In this document: positions 8,864-18,306 of the stretch, piece by piece
How the letters are laid out: the number at the start of each line of letters is the position of its first letter
Numbering within the stretch: position 1 is the stretch's first letter
Assembly (NCBI RefSeq): GCF_900177515.1
Contig: NZ_FXAK01000004.1
Coordinates: 1-64,000, forward strand
Source of the DNA: Azospirillum oryzae
GTDB taxonomy: Bacteria; Pseudomonadota; Alphaproteobacteria; Azospirillales; Azospirillaceae
Reading direction: 5' to 3'
Length of the DNA: 64,000 nt
Position numbers and translations under genes: made by a program
Notes under the pieces: generated by a model
Seen by the model: only the letters and a program-made list of their open reading frames with translations
Databases searched by the model: none
What the model was told of the DNA's origin: nothing

Positions 8864-11800
8864 GTGGATTCGTTTTTGAAGGACCAGGGATCGGACGCTC
8901 TCCGTCGTATCTGCCGACCGATCACGCTCCTGACCCCGGATCTCGTCACGGCGCCGGCATCCTGGCTCGGCCATGTGCCCTTCGCCTTCTGGATCGTCGA
9001 GGCGCTGCGGCCGGACAGCCTCGTCGAACTGGGGACGCACACCGGCAACTCCTATGCCGCCTTCTGCCAGGCGGTCCGCCATGTCGGGCTGCCGACCTCC
9101 TGCTATGCCGTCGACACCTGGGCCGGCGACCCGCAGGCGGGCTTCTACGGCGACGACATCTACAACAAACTCGCCGCCTACCATGACCCGCGCTATGCCG
9201 GCTTCTCGCGCCTGCTGCGGATGACCTTCGACGAGGCGCTGGTCCATTTCGCCGACGGCAGCGTCGATCTGCTGCACATCGACGGGCTGCACACCTACGA
9301 GGCGGTGCGCCACGATTTCGAGACCTGGCTGCCGAAGATGAGCCGCCGCGGCGTGGTGCTGTTCCACGACATCAACGTGCGCAAGGGCGATTTCGGCGTC
9401 TGGCGCCTGTGGGACGAGATCACCCGCGACTATCCGTCCTTCAGCTTCCTGCATTCCAACGGGCTGGGCGTGCTGGGCATCGGCGATGACCTGCCCGACG
9501 CGCTGCGCGAGCTGTTCGCCGTGCAGAAGGCCGGCGGCGAGGGCTTGCAGGCCGTCCGCAGCTGGTTCGACCGGCTGGGCGACGCCGCCATCGAGGCCGA
9601 GACCATCCAGCGCCTGGAAGAGCAGGAAAAGCACCTGCGCACCGAGGTGGCGATGGTCCGCAAGGTGCTGGACGACCAGATCGCCCACACCGAGGAACTG
9701 AAGGAGATGATCGCGACGCGCGACCGCGACATCGCGCTGATCCAGGGCTGGCTCACCGACCATCAGGCCGAGATCCGCCGCCAGGGCGAGGAGCTGGACG
9801 ACCGCGAGCGCGATCTCGCCGCGCGCGAGCAGGCCATCGCCGAGCTGCACGGGGTGGTGGCCAGCCGCGACCAGCACATCCACAGCCTGGTCAACTCCAC
9901 CTCCTGGAAGCTGTCGGCGCCGGTGCGCAAGCTGGGCCGCCTGACCCAGAAGGCCGGCCGCTTCTACCGCCGCCGCCTGCACGCCATCACGCTGGAGCCG
10001 CTGCACGACGTGAAGCCCAGCCCGCAGGGCGGCTACGAGGCGACCGGCAGCGACCCCGCCTTCCTGCTGCGCTCCGACCGCGGGCGGCTGCCCGGCCACT
10101 GGTGCGTGATCTCCTACCGGGTGGTGCGCGCCTCGGCCCCGCTGGTGCCGGTGATCTATGTCGATGCCGGCAACGGCTTCGACGAGCGGACGATGATCCG
10201 CCTGCCGGTCGACACGGTCGGCGAGTTCCGCCAACTGGTCCTGCTGCCGCAGACGGTCAAGGCGCTGCGCTTCGATCCCGCCACCCGGCCGGTGTCCTTC
10301 GAGATCGCCGACTTCACCATCCGCGAGATCGGCAAGACCAACATCCTGCTCGACTATGTCCGGCAGAACCAGCCGGCGCGCGTGCTGGACTATCTGCGCC
10401 GCCACGGCTGGCAGGCGACCAAGCAGCGCGTCCTGCAGGAGCTGCAGCCGAACCGCTGGTCGGCCGACTACAAGTCGTGGGTGCGGATGTACGACAGCCT
10501 GACGCCGGAGGACGGGGCGGCGATCAAGGCCGACATCGCCCGGCTGCCGGCGCGCCCGCGCTTCTCCGTCGTCATGCCGGTCTACAACACGCATGAGTCC
10601 TACCTGCGCGAGGCGCTGGATTCGGTGCTGGCCCAGTTCTATCCGGACTGGGAGCTGTGCATCGCCGACGACGCCTCCACCGCGCCGCACGTGACGACGG
10701 TGCTGGCGGAGTACAAGGCGCGCGACAACCGCATCAAGGTCGTCCGGCGCGAGACGAACGGCCACATCTCCGCCGCCAGCAACAGCGCGCTGGATCTGGC
10801 GACCGGCGATTTCGTCGCCCTGATGGACCATGACGACCGGCTGCCGCCGCACGCGCTCTACATGGTCGCGGCCGAGCTGGCCCAGCATCCCGACACCGAC
10901 ATCCTCTATTCCGACGAGGACAAGATCGATGCCGACGGCGAGCGCTACGACCCGCATTTCAAGTCGGACTTCAATCTGGACCTGCTGCACGGCCAGAACA
11001 TGGTCAACCACCTGGGCGTCTTCCGCCGCTCGCTGATCGAGCAGGCCGGACGCTTCCGCCTGGGCTTCGAGGGCAGCCAGGACTACGACCTGACCCTGCG
11101 CGCGGTCGAGGCGACGACTCCTGAGCGCATCCGCCACATCCCGGCGATCCTCTATCACTGGCGCGTCTTCCCCGAATCCGCGGCCTTCTCCACCGTCGAT
11201 CTGCCGCGCGCCACCGCCGCCGCCCACAAGGCGCTGAGCGAGCATTTCCAGCGCCGCGGCGTCGAGGCCACGGTGGAGACCTCGCCGGCGACCGCGCGCT
11301 TCACCCGCATCCGCTACGCCCTGCCGGCGAAGCTGCCGCGGGTGTCGCTGATCGTGCCGACGCGCGACAAGGTCGATCTGCTGAAGGGCTGCGTCGACGG
11401 GCTCCTGCACCGCACCGACTATCCGGATCTGGAGATCCTGATCGTCGACAACAACAGCGAGGAAGCGGCGACCTTCGCCTACTTCGACACGCTGAAGGAC
11501 GAGCCGCGGGTGCGGGTGCTGACCTACAAGGCGCCCTTCAACTACTCCTCGATCAACAATTTCGCCGCCGCCGAGGCGACCGGCGAGGTTCTGGGCCTGA
11601 TCAACAACGACATCGAGGTGATGGAGCCGGGCTGGCTGGCCGAGATGGTCTCCCACGCCCTGCGGCCGGAGGTCGGGGCGGTCGGCGCCAAGCTCTATTA
11701 CGCCGACGGCACCATCCAGCATGCCGGCGTCGTCACCGGCATCTGCGGCGTGGCCGGCCACGTCCACAAGGGCCTGACCCGCGACGCCTACGGCTATTTC

Positions 11801-12235
11801 AGCCGGGCCCAGCTGACCCAGGACCTGTCCTGCGTCACCGCCGCCTGCCTGATCCTGCGCAAGGAGATCTTCGACGAGGTCGGCGGGCTGGATTCCGAGC
11901 ATCTGGCCGTCGCCTTCAACGACGTCGATTTCTGCCTGCGCATCCGCGAGAAGGGCCATCTGGTCGTCTGGACGCCGTTCGCCGAGCTGTACCATCTGGA
12001 ATCGGCCTCGCGCGGGCCGGACACCGCCCCCGACAAGGTCAAGCGCTTCATGGGCGAGGTGGCCTACATGCAGGAGCGCTGGGGCGACAGCCTGCTGGCC
12101 GACCCCTACTACAACCCGAACCTGACGCTGGACGCCGAGAATTTCGGGCTGGCCTTCCCGCCGCGCACGGTCAAGCCGTGGCTGCGCAAGGCCTGCCCCG
12201 AGCTGCGCAAAGAGCGCCTGAAGGAAAGCATCTGA
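8864..12235 (+). CDS. Methyltransferase / coiled-coil / double GT2 glycosyltransferase fusion
   Basis: The GTG at 8864 is preceded by a good ribosome site (GAAGAGG, five bases away), giving 1,123 residues; the frame is open to a GTG at 8768. The N-terminal domain (about 40-220) is a class I SAM methyltransferase of the Methyltransf_24 kind, with LVELGTHTGNSY, a DLLHIDGLHTYEAV stretch and VVLFHDI. A charged helical region (about 240-350) resembles a coiled coil. Two GT2 domains follow. The first starts near residue 563 (FSVVMPVYNTHESY, later MDHDDRL). The second starts near 824 (VSLIVPTRDK, later NNDIEVMEPGW). The arrangement suggests a polymerase or chain-finishing enzyme that builds and methylates the glycan exported by Wzm/Wzt. 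It ends three bases before rfbC. Confidence 0.9.
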   Translation: MDSFLKDQGSDALRRICRPITLLTPDLVTAPASWLGHVPFAFWIVEALRPDSLVELGTHTGNSYAAFCQAVRHVGLPTSCYAVDTWAGDPQAGFYGDDIYNKLAAYHDPRYAGFSRLLRMTFDEALVHFADGSVDLLHIDGLHTYEAVRHDFETWLPKMSRRGVVLFHDINVRKGDFGVWRLWDEITRDYPSFSFLHSNGLGVLGIGDDLPDALRELFAVQKAGGEGLQAVRSWFDRLGDAAIEAETIQRLEEQEKHLRTEVAMVRKVLDDQIAHTEELKEMIATRDRDIALIQGWLTDHQAEIRRQGEELDDRERDLAAREQAIAELHGVVASRDQHIHSLVNSTSWKLSAPVRKLGRLTQKAGRFYRRRLHAITLEPLHDVKPSPQGGYEATGSDPAFLLRSDRGRLPGHWCVISYRVVRASAPLVPVIYVDAGNGFDERTMIRLPVDTVGEFRQLVLLPQTVKALRFDPATRPVSFEIADFTIREIGKTNILLDYVRQNQPARVLDYLRRHGWQATKQRVLQELQPNRWSADYKSWVRMYDSLTPEDGAAIKADIARLPARPRFSVVMPVYNTHESYLREALDSVLAQFYPDWELCIADDASTAPHVTTVLAEYKARDNRIKVVRRETNGHISAASNSALDLATGDFVALMDHDDRLPPHALYMVAAELAQHPDTDILYSDEDKIDADGERYDPHFKSDFNLDLLHGQNMVNHLGVFRRSLIEQAGRFRLGFEGSQDYDLTLRAVEATTPERIRHIPAILYHWRVFPESAAFSTVDLPRATAAAHKALSEHFQRRGVEATVETSPATARFTRIRYALPAKLPRVSLIVPTRDKVDLLKGCVDGLLHRTDYPDLEILIVDNNSEEAATFAYFDTLKDEPRVRVLTYKAPFNYSSINNFAAAEATGEVLGLINNDIEVMEPGWLAEMVSHALRPEVGAVGAKLYYADGTIQHAGVVTGICGVAGHVHKGLTRDAYGYFSRAQLTQDLSCVTAACLILRKEIFDEVGGLDSEHLAVAFNDVDFCLRIREKGHLVVWTPFAELYHLESASRGPDTAPDKVKRFMGEVAYMQERWGDSLLADPYYNPNLTLDAENFGLAFPPRTVKPWLRKACPELRKERLKESI

Positions 12236-12238
12236 GCC

Positions 12239-12790
12239 ATGGACGTCGTCTCCCTCGACATTCCCGACGTTAAGATCATCCGCCCGAAGAAGTTCGGCGA
12301 CAACCGCGGCTTCTTCTCGGAGACCTACACCAAGAAGACGTTCGAGGCGGCCGGGCTGCATTACGATTTCGTCCAGGACAACCAGTCGCTGTCGGCCGAG
12401 GTCGGCACGGTGCGCGGCCTGCATTTCCAGCTGCCGCCCTTCGCCCAGGACAAGCTGGTGCGGGTGGTGCGCGGCGCCATCCTGGACGTGGCGGTCGACA
12501 TCCGCAAAGGCTCCCCCACCTTCGGCCGGCATGTCAGCGCGGTGATCAGCGCGGCGGAGTGGAACCAGATCCTGGTGCCGATCGGCTTCGCCCACGGCTT
12601 CTGCACGCTGGAGCCCGACACCGAGGTCATCTACAAGGTGACCAACTATTATTCGCCCGAGCATGACCGCGGCCTGCTGTGGAACGATCCGGAACTGGGC
12701 ATCGACTGGCCGGTGTCGGCGGACAAGGCGCATCTGTCGGCCAAGGATCACAAGCATCCGACCTTCGCCCAGCTTGGCGACTGGTTCTGA
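12239..12790 (+). CDS. rfbC: dTDP-4-dehydrorhamnose 3,5-epimerase
   Basis: The protein has 183 residues, full length for RfbC. It performs the third step of dTDP-L-rhamnose synthesis. Family landmarks include FSETYTKKTF, the catalytic-base region VRGLHFQLPP, the KLVRVVRGAILDVAVDIR stretch and IGFAHGFCTL. The ATG lies three bases after the preceding stop, so the gene continues the polysaccharide operon. All four rhamnose genes follow in the order C-B-D-A. Confidence 0.97.
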   Translation: MDVVSLDIPDVKIIRPKKFGDNRGFFSETYTKKTFEAAGLHYDFVQDNQSLSAEVGTVRGLHFQLPPFAQDKLVRVVRGAILDVAVDIRKGSPTFGRHVSAVISAAEWNQILVPIGFAHGFCTLEPDTEVIYKVTNYYSPEHDRGLLWNDPELGIDWPVSADKAHLSAKDHKHPTFAQLGDWF

Positions 12791-12863
12791 CGGCGCTATT
12801 GGATTTCGGCTCTTTTGTGCCCGGTGGGGCTTTGGGCTCCGTTTTTGGCGGTAAGGTGGTTTG

Positions 12864-13931
12864 ATGACGCGCATTCTCGTCACCGGCGGCGCCGGTTTCA
12901 TCGGCTCGGCGGTGGTCCGCCAGCTTCTCGCCGAAACCGACGCCTTCGTCGTCAATGTCGACAAGCTGACCTACGCGGCCAACCTGTCCTCCCTGCCGGG
13001 CGCCGAGGGCAATCCCCGCTACGCCTTCGAGAAGGTCGACATCTGCGACGCCGCCGAGCTGAGGCGGGTGTTCGACACCCACCAGCCCGACGCGGTGATG
13101 CATCTGGCCGCCGAATCCCATGTCGACCGTTCCATCGACGGGCCGGGCGAGTTCATCCAGACCAACGTGGTCGGCACCTTCCGCCTCTTGGAAGCGGCGC
13201 GCGGCTACTGGTCGGCCCTGCCGGCGGAGCGCAAGGAGGCCTTCCGCTTCCACCACATCTCCACCGACGAGGTGTTCGGCACGCTGGGCGAGGACGGCTT
13301 CTTCACCGAGACGACGGCCTACAGCCCCAACTCGCCCTATTCGGCCAGCAAGGCGTCGAGCGACCATCTGGTCCGCGCCTGGCACGAGACCTACGGGCTG
13401 CCGGTGGTGCTGACCAACTGCTCCAACAATTACGGCCCCTACCATTTCCCGGAGAAGCTGATCCCGCTGATGATCCTCAAGGGTCTGGCGGGCGAGAAGC
13501 TGCCGGTCTACGGCAAGGGCGACAACATCCGCGACTGGCTCTATGTCGAGGACCATGCCCGCGCGCTGCGGCTGGTGCTGGAGAAGGGCCGGGTCGGCGA
13601 GAGCTACAACATCGGCGGCCACAACGAGCGCACCAACCTGGAGGTCGTCCGCGCCATCTGCGCGCATCTGGACGAGATGGACCCGGCCGGCGCCCCGCAC
13701 GACCGCCTGATCAGCTTCGTCACCGACCGCCCCGGCCACGACAAGCGCTATGCCATCGACGCCGGCAAGATCGAGCGCGAGCTGGGCTGGACCCCGCAGG
13801 AGACCTTCGAGAGCGGCCTGCGCAAGACGGTCGCCTGGTATCTGGAGAACCGCGACTGGTGGCAGGCCATCCTGAACGGCTCCTACCGCGGCGAGCGGCT
13901 CGGGCTTAAGGAAGAAGGAGCCGCGTCGTGA
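12864..13931 (+). CDS. rfbB: dTDP-glucose 4,6-dehydratase
   Basis: The protein has 355 residues from the ATG at 12864, with AAGG seven to ten bases ahead; an in-frame TTG directly before it is less likely. It is an extended SDR enzyme with the NAD-binding GGAGFIGSA at the N-terminus. It also has [12 protein letters not shown], the dehydratase STDEVFG stretch and the catalytic YSASKAS. It converts dTDP-glucose to the 4-keto-6-deoxy sugar. A gap of 73 bases separates it from rfbC, and its stop overlaps the rfbD start. Confidence 0.97.
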   Translation: MTRILVTGGAGFIGSAVVRQLLAETDAFVVNVDKLTYAANLSSLPGAEGNPRYAFEKVDICDAAELRRVFDTHQPDAVMHLAAESHVDRSIDGPGEFIQTNVVGTFRLLEAARGYWSALPAERKEAFRFHHISTDEVFGTLGEDGFFTETTAYSPNSPYSASKASSDHLVRAWHETYGLPVVLTNCSNNYGPYHFPEKLIPLMILKGLAGEKLPVYGKGDNIRDWLYVEDHARALRLVLEKGRVGESYNIGGHNERTNLEVVRAICAHLDEMDPAGAPHDRLISFVTDRPGHDKRYAIDAGKIERELGWTPQETFESGLRKTVAWYLENRDWWQAILNGSYRGERLGLKEEGAAS

Positions 13932-14845
13932 AGGTTCCCATGAAAGTCCTGGTTCTCGGCAGCAACGGCCAGCTCGGCTTCGAGCTGATGCGGGCCGACT
14001 GGGCGCCGGGCACCGATGTGGTGGGCCTGCCCTATCCCGAGTTCGACGTGACCCGGCCGGGCGACGTGGAGAAAGCGGTCGCCACCCACGCGCCCGACCT
14101 GCTGGTCAACGCCACAGCCCACACCGCCGTCGACAAGGCCGAGAGCGAGGTCGACCTGTCCTTCGCCATCAACCGCGACGGGCCGGGCGCCATGGCGGCG
14201 GCCTGTGCGGCACGCGGCATCCCCTTCATCCATGTGTCGACCGACTATGTGTTCGACGGGACGAAGGACGGCATCTATACCGAGGATGACCCGATCAACC
14301 CGCTGGGCGTCTATGGTGCCAGCAAGGCGGCGGGCGAGGAGGCGGTGCGCGCGGCGACGCCGAACCACGTCATCCTGCGCACCTCCTGGGTCTACAGCGC
14401 CTACGGCAACAACTTCGTCAAGACGATGCTGCGCTTCGGCAAGGAGCGCGAGGAGATGCGGGTGGTCGCCGACCAGCACGGCTCCCCCACCGCTGCCGCC
14501 GACCTCGCCGCCGCCATCGTGCAGATCGCCGGGACCCTTGAGAAAATCAATGGTGAGAAGACCGGCAGCGCCGCCTGGGGCACCTACCACCTGACCGGCG
14601 GCGGCTACACCACCTGGCATGATTTCGCCGAGCATATCTTCCGGCGGCTGGAAGAGCGCACCGGCAAGCGGCCGCGCCTGACCGCCATCGGCACGGCCGA
14701 CTACCCGACCCCGGCGCGCCGCCCGGCCAACTCGCGGCTGGACTGCTCCCGTGCCAAGGAGCGGCTCGGCGTGTCCTGCCCGCCGTGGCAGGAGAGCGTC
14801 GACCGCGTGATCGACGAGCTGTTCACCAACCCGCCGCAGGCGTGA
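13928..14845 (+). CDS. rfbD: dTDP-4-dehydrorhamnose reductase
   Basis: The protein has 305 residues from the GTG at 13928, which is preceded by AAGGAG at a good distance. An ATG four codons later is the alternative. It is a reductive SDR protein with [29 protein letters not shown] and YGASKAAGE. It catalyses the last step to dTDP-L-rhamnose. The start overlaps the rfbB stop by four bases. Confidence 0.96.
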   Translation: MKVPMKVLVLGSNGQLGFELMRADWAPGTDVVGLPYPEFDVTRPGDVEKAVATHAPDLLVNATAHTAVDKAESEVDLSFAINRDGPGAMAAACAARGIPFIHVSTDYVFDGTKDGIYTEDDPINPLGVYGASKAAGEEAVRAATPNHVILRTSWVYSAYGNNFVKTMLRFGKEREEMRVVADQHGSPTAAADLAAAIVQIAGTLEKINGEKTGSAAWGTYHLTGGGYTTWHDFAEHIFRRLEERTGKRPRLTAIGTADYPTPARRPANSRLDCSRAKERLGVSCPPWQESVDRVIDELFTNPPQA

Positions 14846-14856
14846 GGACGAGGACC

Positions 14857-15720
14857 ATGAAGGGCATCATCCTGGCCGGCGGGTCCGGCACCCGGCTCTA
14901 CCCGGTGACGCGGGCGATCAGCAAGCAGCTGCTGCCGATCTACGACAAGCCGATGATCTATTTCCCGCTCAGCACCCTGATGCTGGCGGGCATCCGCGAC
15001 ATCCTGGTCATCACCACCCCGCACGACCAGCCGCTGTTCCAGACGGTGCTGGGCGACGGGTCGCAGTGGGGCCTGAACCTGACCTACGCCATCCAGCCCT
15101 CGCCCGACGGGCTGGCCCAGGCCTTCATCATCGGCCGCGAGTTCGTCGGCAACGACAGTTGCGCGCTGGTTCTCGGCGACAACATCTTCTACGGCCACGG
15201 CCTGACCAACATCCTGCGCGCCGCCGGCGAGAAGACCGAGGGCGCCAGCGTCTTCGCCTATGCCGTGCGCGACCCCGAGCGCTACGGCGTGGTGGAGTTC
15301 GACGGCGAGGGCCGGGCGCTGAGCATCGAGGAGAAGCCGGTCGCGCCGCGCTCCAAATGGGCGGTGACCGGCCTCTATTTCTACGACAACGACGTGCTGG
15401 ACATCGCCGCCGCGGTGAAGCCGTCGGCGCGCGGCGAGCTGGAGATCACGTCCGTCAACGCCGCCTATCTCGACCTGGGCAAGCTGTCGGTCGAGCAGAT
15501 GGGCCGCGGTTACGGCTGGTTCGACACCGGCACCCACGACAGCCTGCTGGAGGCGGCGGAGTTCGTCCGCACCATCCAGCATCGCCAGGGCCTGCAGATC
15601 GCCTGCCCGGAGGAGATCGCCTACACCTCCGGCTGGATCGACGCCGAACAGGTGCGCCGCCTGGCCGAGCCGCTGAAGAAGAACGATTACGGACGCTACC
15701 TGCTCGGTCTGCTAAGCTGA
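14857..15720 (+). CDS. rfbA: Glucose-1-phosphate thymidylyltransferase
   Basis: The protein has 287 residues from the ATG at 14857, which follows GAGGA. It catalyses the first step of the dTDP-rhamnose pathway. The nucleotidyltransferase signature [14 protein letters not shown] is at the N-terminus, followed by [17 protein letters not shown], with [10 protein letters not shown] and the EEKP stretch later. The length and motifs are those of RmlA. It lies 11 bases after rfbD. Confidence 0.97.
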   Translation: MKGIILAGGSGTRLYPVTRAISKQLLPIYDKPMIYFPLSTLMLAGIRDILVITTPHDQPLFQTVLGDGSQWGLNLTYAIQPSPDGLAQAFIIGREFVGNDSCALVLGDNIFYGHGLTNILRAAGEKTEGASVFAYAVRDPERYGVVEFDGEGRALSIEEKPVAPRSKWAVTGLYFYDNDVLDIAAAVKPSARGELEITSVNAAYLDLGKLSVEQMGRGYGWFDTGTHDSLLEAAEFVRTIQHRQGLQIACPEEIAYTSGWIDAEQVRRLAEPLKKNDYGRYLLGLLS

Positions 15721-15827
15721 AGGATCAACCGGCGCCTCTGCCGTGTTGTCTCTTGGCGGCGCTCTCCGACCCCCTGACGGGCCGCGGACAAGCCACCAAC
15801 ACCAACAACCAAGACAGGAAGGCAGCC

Positions 15828-16784
15828 TTGCCGGCTCTCACCAACCGAAAGCGTGTCCTCGTCACCGGCGGCGCCGGCTTCCTGGGATCCCACCTGTGCG
15901 ACCGGCTGCTGGCGGCCGGGAACGACGTGCTGTGCGTCGACAACTTCTTCACCGGCAGCCGCGACAACGTCCTGCACCTGCTGGACAACCCGCATTTCGA
16001 GCTGATGCGCCACGACGTGACGTTTCCGCTCTATGTCGAGGTGGACGAGATCTACAACCTCGCCTGCCCGGCCTCGCCGATCCATTACCAGCACGATCCG
16101 GTGCAGACGACCAAGACCAGCGTGCACGGCGCCATCAACATGCTGGGGCTGGCCAAGCGGGTGCGCGCACGGATCATGCAGGCCTCGACCTCGGAGGTCT
16201 ACGGCGACCCGGCGGTGCATCCGCAGCCCGAGGAATATTGGGGCAACGTGAACACCATCGGCCCGCGCGCCTGCTACGACGAGGGCAAGCGCTGCGCCGA
16301 GACGCTGTTCTTCGACTATCACCGCCAGCACAGGCTGGACATCAAGGTGATCCGCATCTTCAACACTTACGGCCCGCGCATGCACCCCAGCGACGGGCGC
16401 GTGGTGTCGAACTTCATCATCCAGGCGCTGAAGGGCGAGCCGATCACCATCTACGGCGACGGCCAGCAGACGCGGTCCTTCTGCTATGTCGACGACCTGA
16501 TCGAAGGCTTCCTGCGCTTCATGGACACGCCGGCCGGCGTCACCGGCCCGATCAACCTGGGCAACCCCGGCGAGTTCACCATGCTGGAACTGGCGGAGAA
16601 GGTCGTCCGCCTGACCGGCTCGGACTCAAAGATCGTGCACAAGCCGCTGCCGCAGGACGATCCCAAGCAGCGCCGCCCCGACATCACCAAGGCCCGCGCC
16701 CTGATGGAGTGGGAACCGGCGGTGCCGCTGGACGAGGGGCTGGCCCGCACCATCGCCTATTTCCGCGGGCGGTTCTTCGCCTGA
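15828..16784 (+). CDS. UDP-glucuronate decarboxylase (UDP-xylose synthase)
   Basis: The start is taken as the TTG at 15828 because AGGAAGG lies a few bases ahead, giving 318 residues. No ATG is available before the dinucleotide-binding motif [10 protein letters not shown]. Landmarks match UXS closely: [29 protein letters not shown] with the catalytic Tyr and Lys, FNTYGPRM and [12 protein letters not shown]. The enzyme decarboxylates UDP-glucuronate to UDP-xylose, an extra precursor for the glycan. It lies 107 bases behind rfbA on the same strand, in the same operon or just behind it. Confidence 0.93.
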   Translation: MPALTNRKRVLVTGGAGFLGSHLCDRLLAAGNDVLCVDNFFTGSRDNVLHLLDNPHFELMRHDVTFPLYVEVDEIYNLACPASPIHYQHDPVQTTKTSVHGAINMLGLAKRVRARIMQASTSEVYGDPAVHPQPEEYWGNVNTIGPRACYDEGKRCAETLFFDYHRQHRLDIKVIRIFNTYGPRMHPSDGRVVSNFIIQALKGEPITIYGDGQQTRSFCYVDDLIEGFLRFMDTPAGVTGPINLGNPGEFTMLELAEKVVRLTGSDSKIVHKPLPQDDPKQRRPDITKARALMEWEPAVPLDEGLARTIAYFRGRFFA

Positions 16785-17056
16785 GAGGGCGCCTGAAAGG
16801 TTTCTGCGGCCCTTATCCTCTGCCCTCCATCCTACCGCCAATGAGCGCCTAGCTCGCGCCGCCGCGCCTGACGCATTGTCCGGCTCCACGTCGCGGATGC
16901 CGGGCCGCCGATCCAGCCCGCACCTCCGCATGATGGATACGTGTGGCCGGCCCGCTCTCCTGCGCCGGCCATCTCGTCGTTCGGAAGGTGCCGCATGGCG
17001 CCGATCAGGCCCAGCGGCTGCCGCAACGGCTGCCCCAATGGCTACAGGGTGTGAGG
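16785..17056. other. Intergenic region, nothing recognised
   Basis: About 270 bases lie between the UDP-xylose synthase and the acyltransferase. Frames that are open here read as low-complexity Arg/Pro/Ala and look like shadows. I see no hairpin, repeat or promoter that I would defend. Confidence 0.5.
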
Positions 17057-18172
17057 ATGGGCGTTCTGCCGATGCCGGCTGGCCTGCAGGAAAGACAGTC
17101 GGCGGAAGCGGCCGTATCGGACGCCGCACCGGAGCGGAACCATCAGGGTTCCTATTGGCCGGGCGGCGACTCCATCAAGGTGGCGGCGATGCTGATGGTG
17201 GTCGGCATCCACGTCATCAGCCCGCATTTCTTCGGCCAGATCCCGGCCACGCCGCCGGACCAGCCCTTCCGCTTCGACATCCACTGGTGGGTCGCCACGG
17301 CGATCGACAGCCTGTGCCGAAGCAGCGTGCCGCTGTTCTTCATGGCCAGCGGCGCCCTGCTGCTGCCGCGCGCCGAGCCGATCGGCGCCTTCCTGCGCAA
17401 GCGCTTCGTCGCCGTGGTGGTACCGATGGCGGCCTGGAGCGGCTTCTATCTGGTCTGGGGACACCAGATCATCCATTTCGCCGGAACACCGCCGCTGAGC
17501 GCGCTGCCGCGCCAGCCGGCCTTCTTCCATCTGTGGTTCCTCTACCCGCTGCTGCTTTCCTATCTGGCGATGCCGCTGATGCGGGCGGTCTTCGCCCAGG
17601 GCGGCCGTCTGGTCGGCTATGCGCTCGTCCTGTGGGGGTTGGCGGCGGCCTGGATGTTCGCGGGCAATCTCGCGACCGGCAACGCCGAGCCTGGCGTTCT
17701 GTGGCCGGACTATCCCTACTATCTCGGCTATGTGCTGCTGGGCGGCGCGCTTGCGCGCTTGCGCGGCAGCATTCCGCTTTGGGCCGCCGGCGGGCTGTTC
17801 GGGCTGTCGGCGGCGGTGACGCTGCTGCTGACCTATGTCTGGTCGGCGCGGCTCGGCACCGCCAGCGAACAGTTCATGGGATATTTCGCTCCCAACGTGG
17901 CGGCCGGGGCGATGGCGGCCTTCCTGGCCCTGGACGGGCTGTCCCGCCGTCTGGGCCGGGCGGCGCAGGCGCTCATCCGTTTCCTGGGCAGCCTGTCCTT
18001 CGGCGTCTATGCCGTTCATCCCGTCGTCATCCTGTACCTCATCGGCGACACGCGGAACTGGTTCGCCAACCCCAGCCTCATCGCGCTCGCCGGGATCGCC
18101 ACGGTGGTGCTGGGGTCCGGCGCCATCGCCTTCGTGCTGTCGCGGATCCCGCTGCTGCGCCGGCTGGTGTGA
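17057..18172 (+). CDS. Acyltransferase family 3 membrane protein (putative glycan O-acetyltransferase)
   Basis: The frame is open from 16943, but the conserved part starts near the GGDSIKVAAMLMVVGIHV stretch. The ATGs at 17057 and 17072 are the likely starts; GTGAGG just before favours 17072 on spacing. From 17057 it has 371 residues. It shows about ten hydrophobic segments, the early helix with His in VGIHVISPHFF, and SVPLFFMASGALLL, as in PF01757 proteins. Members transfer acetyl or other acyl groups to surface sugars. The position behind the sugar genes fits decoration of the polysaccharide. Confidence 0.8.
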   Translation: MGVLPMPAGLQERQSAEAAVSDAAPERNHQGSYWPGGDSIKVAAMLMVVGIHVISPHFFGQIPATPPDQPFRFDIHWWVATAIDSLCRSSVPLFFMASGALLLPRAEPIGAFLRKRFVAVVVPMAAWSGFYLVWGHQIIHFAGTPPLSALPRQPAFFHLWFLYPLLLSYLAMPLMRAVFAQGGRLVGYALVLWGLAAAWMFAGNLATGNAEPGVLWPDYPYYLGYVLLGGALARLRGSIPLWAAGGLFGLSAAVTLLLTYVWSARLGTASEQFMGYFAPNVAAGAMAAFLALDGLSRRLGRAAQALIRFLGSLSFGVYAVHPVVILYLIGDTRNWFANPSLIALAGIATVVLGSGAIAFVLSRIPLLRRLV

Positions 18173-18306
18173 GGGGGCTGGTGTGAGGGGGGCTGGCGTC
18201 AGAACTGCCATGCACGTCGGGATAGCGGCTATGACCATCAGCACCATTCCAAATCGTTGAATCTGCTCCTATCCTCCGCTCGCGGAACGCAATCTGGGGG
18301 TGAGGG

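Noticed and set aside
8582..12964. Very long open frame on the minus strand (1,460 codons)
   Set aside because: It is the antisense shadow of the methyltransferase-glycosyltransferase and rfbC genes; its translation is Ala/Arg/Gln/His-rich with no domain, as GC-rich shadows are.
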